Source: an uncultured Collinsella sp. (GTDB lineage Bacteria; Actinomycetota; Coriobacteriia; Coriobacteriales; Coriobacteriaceae). From it: 64,000 nucleotides of DNA. This document shows positions 24,761-32,977 of this stretch, one piece after another. The notes beneath the pieces are model-generated. The model saw only the letters and a list, made by a program, of their open reading frames with translations. It was not told the DNA's origin and ran no database searches. The first letter of the stretch is position 1. Every line of letters starts with the position of its first letter. The stretch is from contig CATYVQ010000004.1 of assembly GCA_958413895.1 (NCBI GenBank), positions 62,001-126,000 of the forward strand. The letters are read 5' to 3'. A program made the translations under genes and the position numbers.

Positions 24761-26857
24761 TTACTTTTTGCGGGCAAGCTCACCGATGTTGGCGATGCCG
24801 GAGAAAACGGCCTCGAAGCGGTTGAGCAGCTTAAGGCGATTATCGCGGAGCTGTTCGTCCTTGTCCATGACCATAACCTCATCGAAGAAACGGTCGATGG
24901 GCGCGCGCAGGGCGGCGAGGGCGGCAAATGCGGCCGGGTAGTCCTCGGCAGCAAGGGCAGCATCGACAGCAGTCTGAGCAGCCTCGGAAGCATCGGCAAG
25001 CGCGAGCTCGGCCTCGCCCATCAGGCTGCGGTCGTACTCCGCGCCCAGCTCGGACTTGGAGATATGCGCGGCACGGGCATAGGCCGTAGCCAGGTTGTCA
25101 AAGGTCTCGGCATCGTTCTTGCGGGCCTCGTCGAGGGCGGCGCAGCGGGCGAAGAAGACGGACGGGGCGATGATGTGCACCGCGGAGACGGCGGCAACGG
25201 TGTCGGCCGGGATCTTCTCGTCGCGGGCCATGCTCACCAGGCGGCCATGGAAGAAGTCGCGAACCTGCTGGGCGACTTCGGCGGCGTCAAACTCAATGCC
25301 CTGCTCACTATAGAGCTCGAGCGCAAAGTCGATAAGCGACGTGGGGTCGATCGGCAGGCGGTCGCGCAGGATGTTGATGATGCCGATAGCGGCACGACGC
25401 AGCGCATAGGGGTCCGAAGAGCCGGTCGGGGGCTCGCCGATGGCAAAGATACCGGCGATGGTATCGAGCTTGTCGGCGCAGGCCACGATGCAGCCAGCGG
25501 TGCCCTCGGGCAGCTCGTCACCGGCAAAGCGGGGACGATAGTGATCGCGAATGGCGTGGGCGACCTCGTCGTTCTCCCCCATCGCGGTCGCGTAATAACC
25601 GCCCATCACGCCCTGCTGGCTCGTGAACTCGACAACGGCGTTGGACACCAGGTCGGCCTTGCACAGGTGCGCGGCACGGCCGGCATCGGCGGCAAGGTGG
25701 GCGCCCAGATGAGCCTCGCGGGCAATAGCGAGCGCGAGCTGCTCGATGCGCTCGGACTTGGCGAGCACGCTACCGAGCTTCTCCTGGAAGGCAACCTTGG
25801 CCAGACGCTCACGGAACTCGTCAAGGGAAATCTTCAGGTCCTCCTCGTAGAAGAACTTGGCGTCGTCCAGACGGGCGCGCACGACGCGCTCGTTGCCGTC
25901 GATCACGCGCTCGGCATTCTCGGGCTTGCTGTTGGAGACGACCACGAACTCACGCGTGAGCTTGCCCTCGCCGTCATAGATCGGGAAGTAGCGCTGGTTG
26001 GTGAGCATGGACTCGCAGATGATCTCGTGCGGGACCTTGAGGAACTCCTCATCGAAGGTACCAACGAGCACCGTCGGCCACTCGCAGAGGTTGATGACCT
26101 CCTCAAAGACCTTCTTGGGCGTATCGACATGGCAGCCGGGACGGGCAGCCTCGACCTCGGCGATACCGGCAAGGATGGCCTCGCGACGACGCTCGGCAGA
26201 AAGCACGCCGGCGTCCTCGAGCACCTGCTCGTAGACGGCGGGGCTGGCGACCACATGGTCACCGGGGCCAAGCACGCGATGACCACGCGTGGTATTGCCA
26301 CTCGTCACGTCGGCAAACGACACGGGCACAACGTCCTCGCCCAGAAGGCAGCAAATCCAGCGGACCGGACGAACAAAGGTCGCATGCTCGTGACCCCAGC
26401 GCTGAGAGCGGTAGTTGGGCCACTGCAGGCCAGCGATAGTCTTCTCGCACAGGGCCGTCAGGATCGGGGTGGCCGGGGCGGAAGGGATGTTCTTCTCGGC
26501 AAAGACGTACTCACGGCCGTCGGTGTCCTCGCGACGGACCAGATCCTCGGCAGCCACACCGCACTTGCGGGCGAAGCCCTGGGCGGCCTTGGTGGCGTTA
26601 CCGTCGGCATCGAAGGCGATGTTGGCCGCGGGGCCGCGCTTGACCTCGTGAACCTCGTCGGTCGCGGTGGCGACGTCGGCAACGAGCGCAGCCAGGCGGC
26701 GCGGGCTCGAGATCACGCGGACCTCGCCGTGGGCCAGACCGGCCTCGTCGAGACCCTTGGCGATCATGGTGCCAAGCTGCTTGACGGCATTGTTCAGCGG
26801 TGCGGAGGGCATTTCTTCCGTACCGATCTCAAACAGGAAATCCTTAGCGTCTGCCAT
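24761..26857 (-). CDS. glyS: Glycyl-tRNA synthetase beta subunit
   Basis: Beta chain of the alpha2beta2 bacterial glycyl-tRNA synthetase; it binds tRNA and contains the HD-like and anticodon-binding regions. The N-terminus FLFEIGTEEMPSAPL is diagnostic, and RPVRWICCLLG and CESMLTNQRYFPIYD are conserved. GGYYATAMGENDEVAHAI marks the HD-like part, and the C-terminal DALR-type domain ends at about 698 aa (E. coli 689). It follows glyQ with a three-base gap, so the two subunits are translationally linked. Confidence 0.96.
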   Translation of the reverse strand: MADAKDFLFEIGTEEMPSAPLNNAVKQLGTMIAKGLDEAGLAHGEVRVISSPRRLAALVADVATATDEVHEVKRGPAANIAFDADGNATKAAQGFARKCGVAAEDLVRREDTDGREYVFAEKNIPSAPATPILTALCEKTIAGLQWPNYRSQRWGHEHATFVRPVRWICCLLGEDVVPVSFADVTSGNTTRGHRVLGPGDHVVASPAVYEQVLEDAGVLSAERRREAILAGIAEVEAARPGCHVDTPKKVFEEVINLCEWPTVLVGTFDEEFLKVPHEIICESMLTNQRYFPIYDGEGKLTREFVVVSNSKPENAERVIDGNERVVRARLDDAKFFYEEDLKISLDEFRERLAKVAFQEKLGSVLAKSERIEQLALAIAREAHLGAHLAADAGRAAHLCKADLVSNAVVEFTSQQGVMGGYYATAMGENDEVAHAIRDHYRPRFAGDELPEGTAGCIVACADKLDTIAGIFAIGEPPTGSSDPYALRRAAIGIINILRDRLPIDPTSLIDFALELYSEQGIEFDAAEVAQQVRDFFHGRLVSMARDEKIPADTVAAVSAVHIIAPSVFFARCAALDEARKNDAETFDNLATAYARAAHISKSELGAEYDRSLMGEAELALADASEAAQTAVDAALAAEDYPAAFAALAALRAPIDRFFDEVMVMDKDEQLRDNRLKLLNRFEAVFSGIANIGELARKK

Positions 26858-26860
26858 GGC

Positions 26861-27772
26861 TTACGCCACCTCGCCTTCCTGGTCGGCATTCTCGTTGACT
26901 CCGGCGACCTCGGCCATATAGGCCTCGCAGCACGCCTTGGCGACGGCGCGGACGCGCAGGATGTAGTTGGCACGCTCGACCGCGGACAGAGCGCCGCGGG
27001 CATCGAGCAGGTTGAAAGCGTGGCTGCACTTCATGACGCAGTCATATGCCGGCAGCGACAGCTTGCGCTCCAGGCAGGAATGGCACTCGGCCTCGTAGTC
27101 ATCAAACTTCTGACGCATCATCTCGACGTTTGCGACCTCAAAGTTATAGGCACTGAACTCGCGCTCGTTCTCAAGGAACACGTCGCCATAGGTCATGGGC
27201 GTGCCGTCGGGCAGGTAGCTCCACACCAAGTCGTAGACCGAGTTAACGCCCTGCGCATACATGGCAATGCGCTCTAGGCCATAGGTGATCTCGACGGGTA
27301 CGGGGTCGACCTCGATGCCGCCTACCTGCTGGAAGTACGTAAACTGCGTGACCTCCATGCCATTGAGCCAGACCTCCCAGCCAAGGCCCCAGGCGCCGAG
27401 CGTCGGGCTCTCCCAGTCGTCCTCGACAAAGCGGACGTCATGGTCGTTGGGGTCCAGACCGATAGCGGCAAGAGACCCCAGGTAGAGCTCCTGGGCGTTA
27501 ACCGGAGAAGGCTTGATGAGCACCTGGAACTGATAGTAGTGCTGCATGCGGTTGGGGTTCTCACCGTAGCGGCCGTCGGCGGGACGGCGGCAGGGCTGCG
27601 CATAGCAGGTGCGCCACTCGGCGGGACCGAGCGAGCGCAGCGTGGTCGCGGTATGGAAGGTACCGGCACCGACCTCGGAGTCATAGGGCTGCATAATGAC
27701 GCAGCCCTGCTCGCCCCAGTACTGCTGGAGGCGCAGGATGATGTCTTGGAAGGAAAGCGATGAAGCGTTCAT
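26861..27772 (-). CDS. glyQ: Glycyl-tRNA synthetase alpha subunit
   Basis: Catalytic chain that activates glycine. The class II core is clear: SFQDIILRLQQYWGEQGCV, QPYDSEVGAGTFHTATTLRS (in parts), YAQPCRRPADGRYGENPNR and the EITYGLERIAMYAQGV motif 3. At 303 aa it matches E. coli GlyQ. The start is ATG 27772, 59 bases after the lepB stop. No T-box-type leader is visible in the short gap, so it is probably co-transcribed with trmD-lepB or has a small local promoter. Confidence 0.96.
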   Translation of the reverse strand: MNASSLSFQDIILRLQQYWGEQGCVIMQPYDSEVGAGTFHTATTLRSLGPAEWRTCYAQPCRRPADGRYGENPNRMQHYYQFQVLIKPSPVNAQELYLGSLAAIGLDPNDHDVRFVEDDWESPTLGAWGLGWEVWLNGMEVTQFTYFQQVGGIEVDPVPVEITYGLERIAMYAQGVNSVYDLVWSYLPDGTPMTYGDVFLENEREFSAYNFEVANVEMMRQKFDDYEAECHSCLERKLSLPAYDCVMKCSHAFNLLDARGALSAVERANYILRVRAVAKACCEAYMAEVAGVNENADQEGEVA

Positions 27773-27831
27773 GCCTCTAATATCCCCTCGTCGAAACGAT
27801 TACACGGTTAGGTACTGTACTATAGCGGTTT

Positions 27832-28395
27832 TTAGTCGATAGCGCCGATGCGGTTGAGCGGCCAGTAGCGCACAAGCGCCACAGCGATCAAATCAGAGCG
27901 ATCGACGGGACCAAAGTAGCGTGAGTCGGCAGAGTTTTCGCGGTTGTCGCCCATCACCCACACGCACCCGTCGGGAACGGTGTAGGGATAGCTCACCTGA
28001 GCACCGGGCGCTTGGACCGAAAGCGGCCAGCTCATGCCCGTCGTATAGTCCTCGTCGAGCGCTTGGCCGTCAACGACCACCTTGCCATCCTGCAGGTCGA
28101 CCGTCTGGCCGGCCGTGGCAATAACACGCTTGACAAGAACATCATGCTCGGAGGTGCCATCGGGGTTGTGAAACACCACGATATCGCCCTGCTTGACGGG
28201 CTGACCGAGCTCGAGGCTCACCTTTTGTGCCAGGATCTGGTCGCCAATCTCGATCGTGGACTCCATGGAGCCGGTGGGCACCACAAAGGGCTCGACCACA
28301 AACGAGCGAATCAAGAAGGTGGCGACCAATGCGATCGCGATGACCGCGATCCACTCAAAAGCGCCCCTCAACGCGGAATGCTGCGATGGAACCAT
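27832..28395 (-). CDS. lepB: Type I signal peptidase
   Basis: Membrane-anchored serine protease that removes signal peptides from secreted proteins. One N-terminal membrane segment (WIAVIAIALVATFLIRSFV) precedes the catalytic Ser in VPTGSMEST, and the Lys lies in VLVKRVIATAG. The C-terminal box GDNRENSADSRYFGPV is present. ATG 28395 gives 187 aa and lies three bases after the trmD stop, with GAGGAG five bases upstream. The longer frame to 28497 overlaps trmD and is rejected. The trmD-lepB link fits the Gram-positive trmD-rplS-lepB arrangement with rplS missing. Confidence 0.94.
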   Translation of the reverse strand: MVPSQHSALRGAFEWIAVIAIALVATFLIRSFVVEPFVVPTGSMESTIEIGDQILAQKVSLELGQPVKQGDIVVFHNPDGTSEHDVLVKRVIATAGQTVDLQDGKVVVDGQALDEDYTTGMSWPLSVQAPGAQVSYPYTVPDGCVWVMGDNRENSADSRYFGPVDRSDLIAVALVRYWPLNRIGAID

Positions 28396-28397
28396 TC

Positions 28398-29156
28398 TCA
28401 CTCCTCGCTCTGCGAATACGAAGCGTCCAAAATCTCCTGCGCGTACGCACGCTCCTGGGGCGTAAGGCGCGCCGTCTCGATCAGATCGGGACGCCAACGG
28501 CAGGTGCGCTCGATGGCGTTCTTGCGACGCCAGGCATCGACCTTGGCGTGATCGCCACTCACGAGCACCGGCGGCACGCCCTCGCCGTTGAACTCGGCGG
28601 GACGGGTGTACTGCGCGTACTCGAGCAGGCCTCCGTCCTCGGCGGTCGAGAACGACTCGTCCACATTGCTCATCTCGTCGCCCAGGGCGCCGGGAATCAG
28701 GCGTACGACGGCATCGGCAACGACCATAGCGGGAAGTTCGCCACCCGTAAGCACGTAGTCGCCGATCGACAGACGCTCATCGGCATACGCATACGCACGC
28801 TCGTCGACGCCCTCGTAGCGGCTACACACAAACAGCAGGCGCTCACTTTTGAGCAGGCGCTCGGCCACATGCTGCGTAAAGGGCTCGCCACAGGGGGTGA
28901 AGAACACTACGGTGGGCTTGGGACCCTCGGAGCTGATGGCCTCGATGGCCTCGGCAATAGGCTCGACCTTCATGAGCATGCCCTGCCCGCCGCCGTACGG
29001 CTCGTCATCGACGGTACGATGGCGGTCGTGCGTCCAGTCGCGCAGGTTATACGCCTTAAAATCAAAAAGGCCGGCCTTGCGGGCGCGGCCCAAGATCGAT
29101 GTGGACATGACGGGCTCAAACATCTCGGGAAAGACCGAAAGGGTCTCGATCAGCAT
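28398..29156 (-). CDS. trmD: tRNA (guanine-N1)-methyltransferase TrmD
   Basis: SPOUT-class enzyme that methylates G37 next to the anticodon and prevents frameshifting. The trefoil knot is marked by FVCSRYEGVDERAYAY and YVLTGGELPAMVVADAVVRL (in parts). LSVFPEMFEPVMSTSILGRA and DDEPYGGGQGMLMKVEP are also typical. The 252 aa length is standard (E. coli 255). It lies between rimM and lepB in the rpsP operon. Confidence 0.97.
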   Translation of the reverse strand: MLIETLSVFPEMFEPVMSTSILGRARKAGLFDFKAYNLRDWTHDRHRTVDDEPYGGGQGMLMKVEPIAEAIEAISSEGPKPTVVFFTPCGEPFTQHVAERLLKSERLLFVCSRYEGVDERAYAYADERLSIGDYVLTGGELPAMVVADAVVRLIPGALGDEMSNVDESFSTAEDGGLLEYAQYTRPAEFNGEGVPPVLVSGDHAKVDAWRRKNAIERTCRWRPDLIETARLTPQERAYAQEILDASYSQSEE

Positions 29157-29166
29157 GTTGTCCTCC

Positions 29167-29688
29167 CTACTTGTCCATATCGATCAGGCCGTCCATAACG
29201 TGGACGGAAATTGTTCCTGTGTCGGGAAGATCGAGCACGACCTGCTCGATCACGGGAATCAGTACCTCGCCGTACCGATCGCCCTCAACAACCCAAACAT
29301 CGTTAGCGGGCGTCGACATGATCTCGACGATCGTGCCGAGTAAACCGAAGCGCTCGTCGACCACCTCGCGACCCATCAGGTCGGTATAGGCAGCGTCGAG
29401 CGAATCGAGCTCAAAATCGTCACGATTTGCCAGCACGTAGCATCCCGTGATGCCCTCGGCGGCCGTCAAGTCGTCAATGCCCTCAAACGAGACCAGATCG
29501 CCATCGCCCGTATCGGTGACGGACACGACCGTGCAAAAGCGGTCGCGCTTGAGCGCCGGCGGCGTCAGGGCGACGCGCATACCAGGCTCTAATACAGAAG
29601 GAAGCCCCCGCAGCGGCTGCGCGAGGACCTCCCCCTTCCTTCCATGCGGCTTGACCACACGGGCGATGTTTTTGTACTGGGACCTCAA
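29167..29688 (-). CDS. rimM: 16S rRNA processing protein RimM
   Basis: 30S assembly factor that binds S19 and aids maturation of the 16S rRNA head. The N-terminal barrel IARVVKPHGRKGEVLAQPL and the C-terminal PRC barrel (LMGREVVDERFGLLGTIVEI, then VLIPVIEQVVLDLP in parts) are both clear. At 173 aa the length is normal. The start is TTG 29688, with the Shine-Dalgarno region overlapping the khpA end and not strong, so the exact start is less certain than the gene. Confidence 0.94.
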   Translation of the reverse strand: MRSQYKNIARVVKPHGRKGEVLAQPLRGLPSVLEPGMRVALTPPALKRDRFCTVVSVTDTGDGDLVSFEGIDDLTAAEGITGCYVLANRDDFELDSLDAAYTDLMGREVVDERFGLLGTIVEIMSTPANDVWVVEGDRYGEVLIPVIEQVVLDLPDTGTISVHVMDGLIDMDK

Positions 29689-29692
29689 GGTC

Positions 29693-29977
29693 CTAGCCCA
29701 GAACCTCTACCTCGACAGCAGTGTCGAGGCGAGCGGCCAGTGCACGGGCGAGCGTGCGAATGGCCTTGATGGTACGGCCACGACGGCCGATGACCTTAGC
29801 GACGTCATCCTCGGCGACCGAAACCTCAATCGTAGAGGCGTCGTCACCATCGATGACCTCGAGGCTCACGGAATCCGGGTCGTCGACGATCTGAACAACG
29901 AGATATTCGACGAGATCGGCGATGCGATCTGAGAGCATTGCCTCACCCTCGAGCTGTGCAGCGTCAACCTCAGGCAC
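29693..29977 (-). CDS. khpA: KH-domain RNA-binding protein KhpA
   Basis: Small RNA-binding protein that in other Gram-positives pairs with KhpB and affects cell elongation and FtsA levels. A single KH domain is present, with the GxxG loop in VAKVIGRRGRTIKAIRTL. The 94 aa include an N-terminal extension of about 15 acidic residues. The start is GTG 29977, with GAGGAG six bases upstream inside the rpsP end. It sits between rpsP and rimM, as ylqC does in Bacillus. Confidence 0.92.
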   Translation of the reverse strand: MPEVDAAQLEGEAMLSDRIADLVEYLVVQIVDDPDSVSLEVIDGDDASTIEVSVAEDDVAKVIGRRGRTIKAIRTLARALAARLDTAVEVEVLG

Positions 29978-29980
29978 GAT

Positions 29981-30322
29981 TTACTCCTCGGCGCCCTCAG
30001 CGGCCTCAGCGGCAGCCTTAGCGGCCTCGGCCTCTTTGGCGAGCTGCTTCTTGGACTTCTTGACGACGGTCTCGGTCTTCTCGCCCTCGTTGGCGGCCTT
30101 GACCAGAGCGGCGACGGCGTCGGTGAGCTGAGCGCCCTTGGACTGCCAGTCGGCGATCTTCTCGAGGTCGAGGTTGATGGTCTTGGGGGCGGTCATCGGG
30201 TTGTAGCGGCCAACCTCCTCGATGATACGACCGTCACGCGGGGCGCGGGAATCGGCGACGACGACACGGTAGTACGGACGCTTCTTAGCGCCGTGACGAG
30301 CAAGGCGAATCTTGACTGCCAA
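29981..30322 (-). CDS. rpsP: 30S ribosomal protein S16
   Basis: S16 assembles early into the 30S body. The conserved start AVKIRLARHGAKKRPYYRVV and VADSRAPRDGRIIEEVGRYN (in parts) fix the identity. The C-terminal tail is long, Lys/Ala/Glu-rich and longer than in E. coli S16, giving 113 aa. The start is TTG 30322, six bases after a very strong GGAGGAG; the upstream open frame to 30358 lacks support. It is the first gene of the rpsP-khpA-rimM-trmD-lepB operon. Confidence 0.95.
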   Translation of the reverse strand: MAVKIRLARHGAKKRPYYRVVVADSRAPRDGRIIEEVGRYNPMTAPKTINLDLEKIADWQSKGAQLTDAVAALVKAANEGEKTETVVKKSKKQLAKEAEAAKAAAEAAEGAEE

Positions 30323-30451
30323 AGGAAACTCCTCCAACCAAGCAGCTTTAGGCTGCAACTACAAACAAACAGTTGAACATAATACGCCATCGACGCGGGC
30401 AGGTGAAGTCCGTGAGACCAACTTCTTCGGTGTAGTCGAGGGCAAATCCAT

Positions 30452-30479
30452 ATCTTAGACAAGAATTCGGGATTTGCAA
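30452..30479 (-). promoter_or_regulatory. Candidate promoter of the rpsP operon
   Basis: TTGCAA (30479-30474), a 16-base spacer and TAAGAT (30457-30452) on the minus strand, about 130 bases before rpsP. The 200-base gap between rpsP and dinB holds this and the dinB -10 element, and nothing else that I recognise. Confidence 0.45.
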
Positions 30480-30511
30480 GCACATACACGCACCCCACAT
30501 GAGCTGCGCGG

Positions 30512-30517
30512 TATACT
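30512..30517 (+). promoter_or_regulatory. dinB -10 element
   Basis: TATACT is located so that transcription would start at or next to the first dinB ATG. The matching -35 region (around 30489-30495) is poor. It implies a leaderless or very short-leader transcript. Confidence 0.4.
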
Positions 30518-30523
30518 CATGAC

Positions 30524-31777
30524 ATGGAAAGACGCGAACATACATACGGTTATGAGGATGCCATGGGCGTCACGCCGCCTCCCTGGACGGGTCCGGCGGT
30601 GGGCCTGATGGACCTTGATGCGTTTTTTGCGAGCGTGGAAATGCTCGATCATCCCGAATGGCGAGGAAAGCCGCTCATCGTGGGCGGAGACGCCGATTCG
30701 CGTGGCGTCGTGTCCACGTGTTCGTATGAGGCACGTCGCTTTGGCGTGCACTCTGCCATGGCCTCGGCCGAGGCGCGGCGCTTGTGCCCGCAAGCCATTT
30801 GGACACACGGGCACTTTGACCGCTACCGCGAGGTGAGCGCGCAGGTCATGGCGATTCTCGCAGACGAGACCCCGCGTGTTGAGCGCGTATCCATCGACGA
30901 AGCCTTTATCGATATCACACCGGGTCGCTTTGCGCCCGAAGACCCGCTGCTGGTTGCGCGGCGTATAAGCGACCGCGTGGCAGGGCTGGGAGTGACCTGC
31001 TCCATTGGCGTGGGCTGCAACAAGACGGTCGCAAAGATCGCAAGCGAGCGGGATAAGCCGTTTGGGCTGACCATCGTGCGCCCCGGAACCGAGCAGCGCT
31101 TTTTGGCCGCGCTGCCGGTATCTGCCATGAGCGGCATCGGGCGCTCGGCCGAGGAGCGACTGCGCCGCATGCGCATCTACACCCTCGGCGAGCTATCACG
31201 TGCACCGGAATCCACCTTGGCCTCTATTTTTGGCGTCAACGGCGAACGCATGCGCCAGCGTGCGCTGGGACTCGAAATCTCCGAAGTCACGAGCCTCGAT
31301 GAAGAGCGCGAGGTCAAGTCGGTCAGCAATGAACGCACCTTTGCTAAAGATTTAACTGAGCGTGGGGATATTGAGGCGGCGATTGCGCTGTTGGGAGAGT
31401 CAGTGGGACGCCGCCTGCGCCGTCAGGGGCTGACGGGTGCCACGGTAACGCTCAAGCTTAAGTATTCGTATGGCAGCGGGCGTACGGCACAGCGCCGGCT
31501 GCCTCATCCGACCGACGATGAGAACATCTTCGTGGCGGTTGCACTCGAACTGCTCGACAACATCTGGCAGGATGGTATGCATGTTCGCTTAGCGGGCATC
31601 GGCATGAGCGACTTCGACCACCAAGGCGGCATCCAGACTGACCTGTTCTGCGAGATCGATGACCGCGGAGCCCAATCCAGCGACCGCCGCGACCTCTCCG
31701 TCGCCATCGACGCCGTCCGAGACAAATTCGGCGACACCGCCCTTTCCTTCGGCCGCCAATCCCGCTTCAACGATTAA
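30524..31777 (+). CDS. dinB: DNA polymerase IV (Y family)
   Basis: Error-prone translesion polymerase. The palm motifs LMDLDAFFASVEM and RVERVSIDEAFIDITP carry the catalytic acidic residues. CSIGVGCNKTVAKIAS and PVSAMSGIGRSAEERL (helix-hairpin-helix thumb) are present, and the C-terminal little-finger domain follows SVSNERTFAKDL. A beta-clamp-binding peptide would be expected at the C-terminus (QTDLF in GGIQTDLFCEI). ATG 30524 lies six bases after TATACT, which would make the mRNA leaderless. ATG 30563 with GAGGA upstream is an alternative. It stands alone on the plus strand, and I see no LexA box. Confidence 0.94.
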   Translation: MERREHTYGYEDAMGVTPPPWTGPAVGLMDLDAFFASVEMLDHPEWRGKPLIVGGDADSRGVVSTCSYEARRFGVHSAMASAEARRLCPQAIWTHGHFDRYREVSAQVMAILADETPRVERVSIDEAFIDITPGRFAPEDPLLVARRISDRVAGLGVTCSIGVGCNKTVAKIASERDKPFGLTIVRPGTEQRFLAALPVSAMSGIGRSAEERLRRMRIYTLGELSRAPESTLASIFGVNGERMRQRALGLEISEVTSLDEEREVKSVSNERTFAKDLTERGDIEAAIALLGESVGRRLRRQGLTGATVTLKLKYSYGSGRTAQRRLPHPTDDENIFVAVALELLDNIWQDGMHVRLAGIGMSDFDHQGGIQTDLFCEIDDRGAQSSDRRDLSVAIDAVRDKFGDTALSFGRQSRFND

Positions 31778-31790
31778 CCGCCTTTGGGCA

Positions 31791-31832
31791 AAAAGAAAGC
31801 CGGGCAGGTGCGGAAAACCGCACCTGCCCGGC
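31791..31832 (-). terminator. Terminator between dinB and rsfS
   Basis: A perfect 15-bp stem GCCGGGCAGGTGCGG / CCGCACCTGCCCGGC (31799-31813 with 31818-31832) and a 4-base loop. On the minus strand TTTCTTTTTG follows, so it terminates the rsfS side. The hairpin can also stop dinB transcripts. Confidence 0.88.
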
Positions 31833-31873
31833 GATATGCGTGAGGGTAGCTAAACCCCGTCTCAAATGAGCTA

Positions 31874-32329
31874 CTAGAGGAGGTTGAGGGGGAGCTGGGG
31901 GGCGTCTCCCCAGAGTTTCTCGAGGCGGTAGAAGTCGCGGGCTTCGGGAGTGAAGACGTGGACGACAACCGAACCATAGTCCATGAGCATCCAGGTCTTC
32001 TGCTCGCGGCCCTCGATGGAGAACGGATGCTCGCCGCAAGCCGCGGCGACCTTCTCCTCGATCTCGTCGACGATAGAATCGACCTGGCGGTTGTTGGCAC
32101 CGGTGGCAAGCACAAAGTAGTCGCACACATCGGAAAGCTCGGTCAGGTCGAGCACCTGAACGTCCTCACCCTTCTTGTCGTAGGCGGCCTGCGCGGCGGC
32201 GCGGGCGACATCCTCGGCGGCGACACCGCTCGCGGACAGCGAGGCGGCGGTGCGGTCGGACGTGGCGACGAAGCTCTTGTGCTCCACACCTTCAAGAATC
32301 TGCTCGTTGGTCATGGTCTCGTCGGCCAT
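31874..32329 (-). CDS. rsfS: Ribosomal silencing factor RsfS
   Basis: Binds L14 on the 50S subunit and blocks subunit joining when nutrients are short. The core LDLTELSDVCDYFVLATGANN, RQVDSIVDEIEEKV and the WMLMDYGSVVVHVF motif are all present. The C-terminus RDFYRLEKLWGDAP is characteristic. An N-terminal Ala-rich extension of about 45 residues makes it 151 aa, versus 105-120 in most species. It is the last gene of obgE-nadD-yqeK-rsfS, the usual order. Confidence 0.95.
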   Translation of the reverse strand: MADETMTNEQILEGVEHKSFVATSDRTAASLSASGVAAEDVARAAAQAAYDKKGEDVQVLDLTELSDVCDYFVLATGANNRQVDSIVDEIEEKVAAACGEHPFSIEGREQKTWMLMDYGSVVVHVFTPEARDFYRLEKLWGDAPQLPLNLL

Positions 32330-32356
32330 GGAATACCTCTTTCTAGACAGCCCGAG

Positions 32357-32965
32357 CTAGCGCAGCTGGGCGTAATGGTTGTAAATCGAAATAGCCGTGG
32401 GATAAAGATAGCGCCCGGACTGAATCACATAGACCAAACCCTGCGCAAAACAGGAGAAGAACAACTCGTCGAGCGTCGACTCCCCCACCATCTTGCGCAG
32501 CGCATGGGCATAGTCGCCGTGACGGTTGGGCTCGATGGCATCGGCCACAAAGACCACCATATCGAGCGGCGTCATGTCGCAGGCACCCACGGTGTGACGG
32601 TCGACAGCCTGGAAAACGGCCGGCGACAGCTCGGGAAAAAGCTGCGGAAGCTCATAGGCGGCAACAGGGCCATGCAAAAGCGGCGTCGCGGCGGAAGGAG
32701 AGCCGGCAATCTTAATGCCGTAATGCAGAGCGCGCGTGACCAGCTCGTCGTCGGAGAGCACTTTGTCCCAGTCATGGATCAGGCCGGCGGCAGCGGCATC
32801 AAAGCGGTCGACGCCGTAGACCTCGGCCAGATGAAGTGCGGTCTCGGCAACACCCAGCGAATGCACATAGCGCTTGCGCTTATCCTTCATGCGAACATCG
32901 AGCAGCTCTTGAATGCGCTTGAGCAGCGCGCGCTCATCGCCCTCAAACTGATCCTCTACCGACAA
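32357..32965 (-). CDS. yqeK: YqeK family HD hydrolase (symmetrical Ap4A hydrolase-like)
   Basis: HD-domain metal hydrolase; family members split diadenosine tetraphosphate to two ADP. RYVHSLGVAETALHLAEVYG provides the first His, LIHDWDK the HD pair, and the later ATPLLHGPVAAYEL and AVDRHTVGACDMTPLDMVVF (in parts) further ligands. DAIEPNR is typical of YqeK. The start is TTG 32965, with GGGGG six bases upstream. It lies between nadD and rsfS, as in Bacillus. Confidence 0.9.
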   Translation of the reverse strand: MSVEDQFEGDERALLKRIQELLDVRMKDKRKRYVHSLGVAETALHLAEVYGVDRFDAAAAGLIHDWDKVLSDDELVTRALHYGIKIAGSPSAATPLLHGPVAAYELPQLFPELSPAVFQAVDRHTVGACDMTPLDMVVFVADAIEPNRHGDYAHALRKMVGESTLDELFFSCFAQGLVYVIQSGRYLYPTAISIYNHYAQLR

Positions 32966-32977
32966 CGTAGACCCCCA

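Noticed and set aside
24593..27277. 894-codon plus-strand ORF opposite glyS/glyQ
   Set aside because: Shadow of glyS and glyQ, whose motifs are unmistakable; composition is Gly/Leu/Val/Arg-biased as expected for antisense of GC-rich genes.
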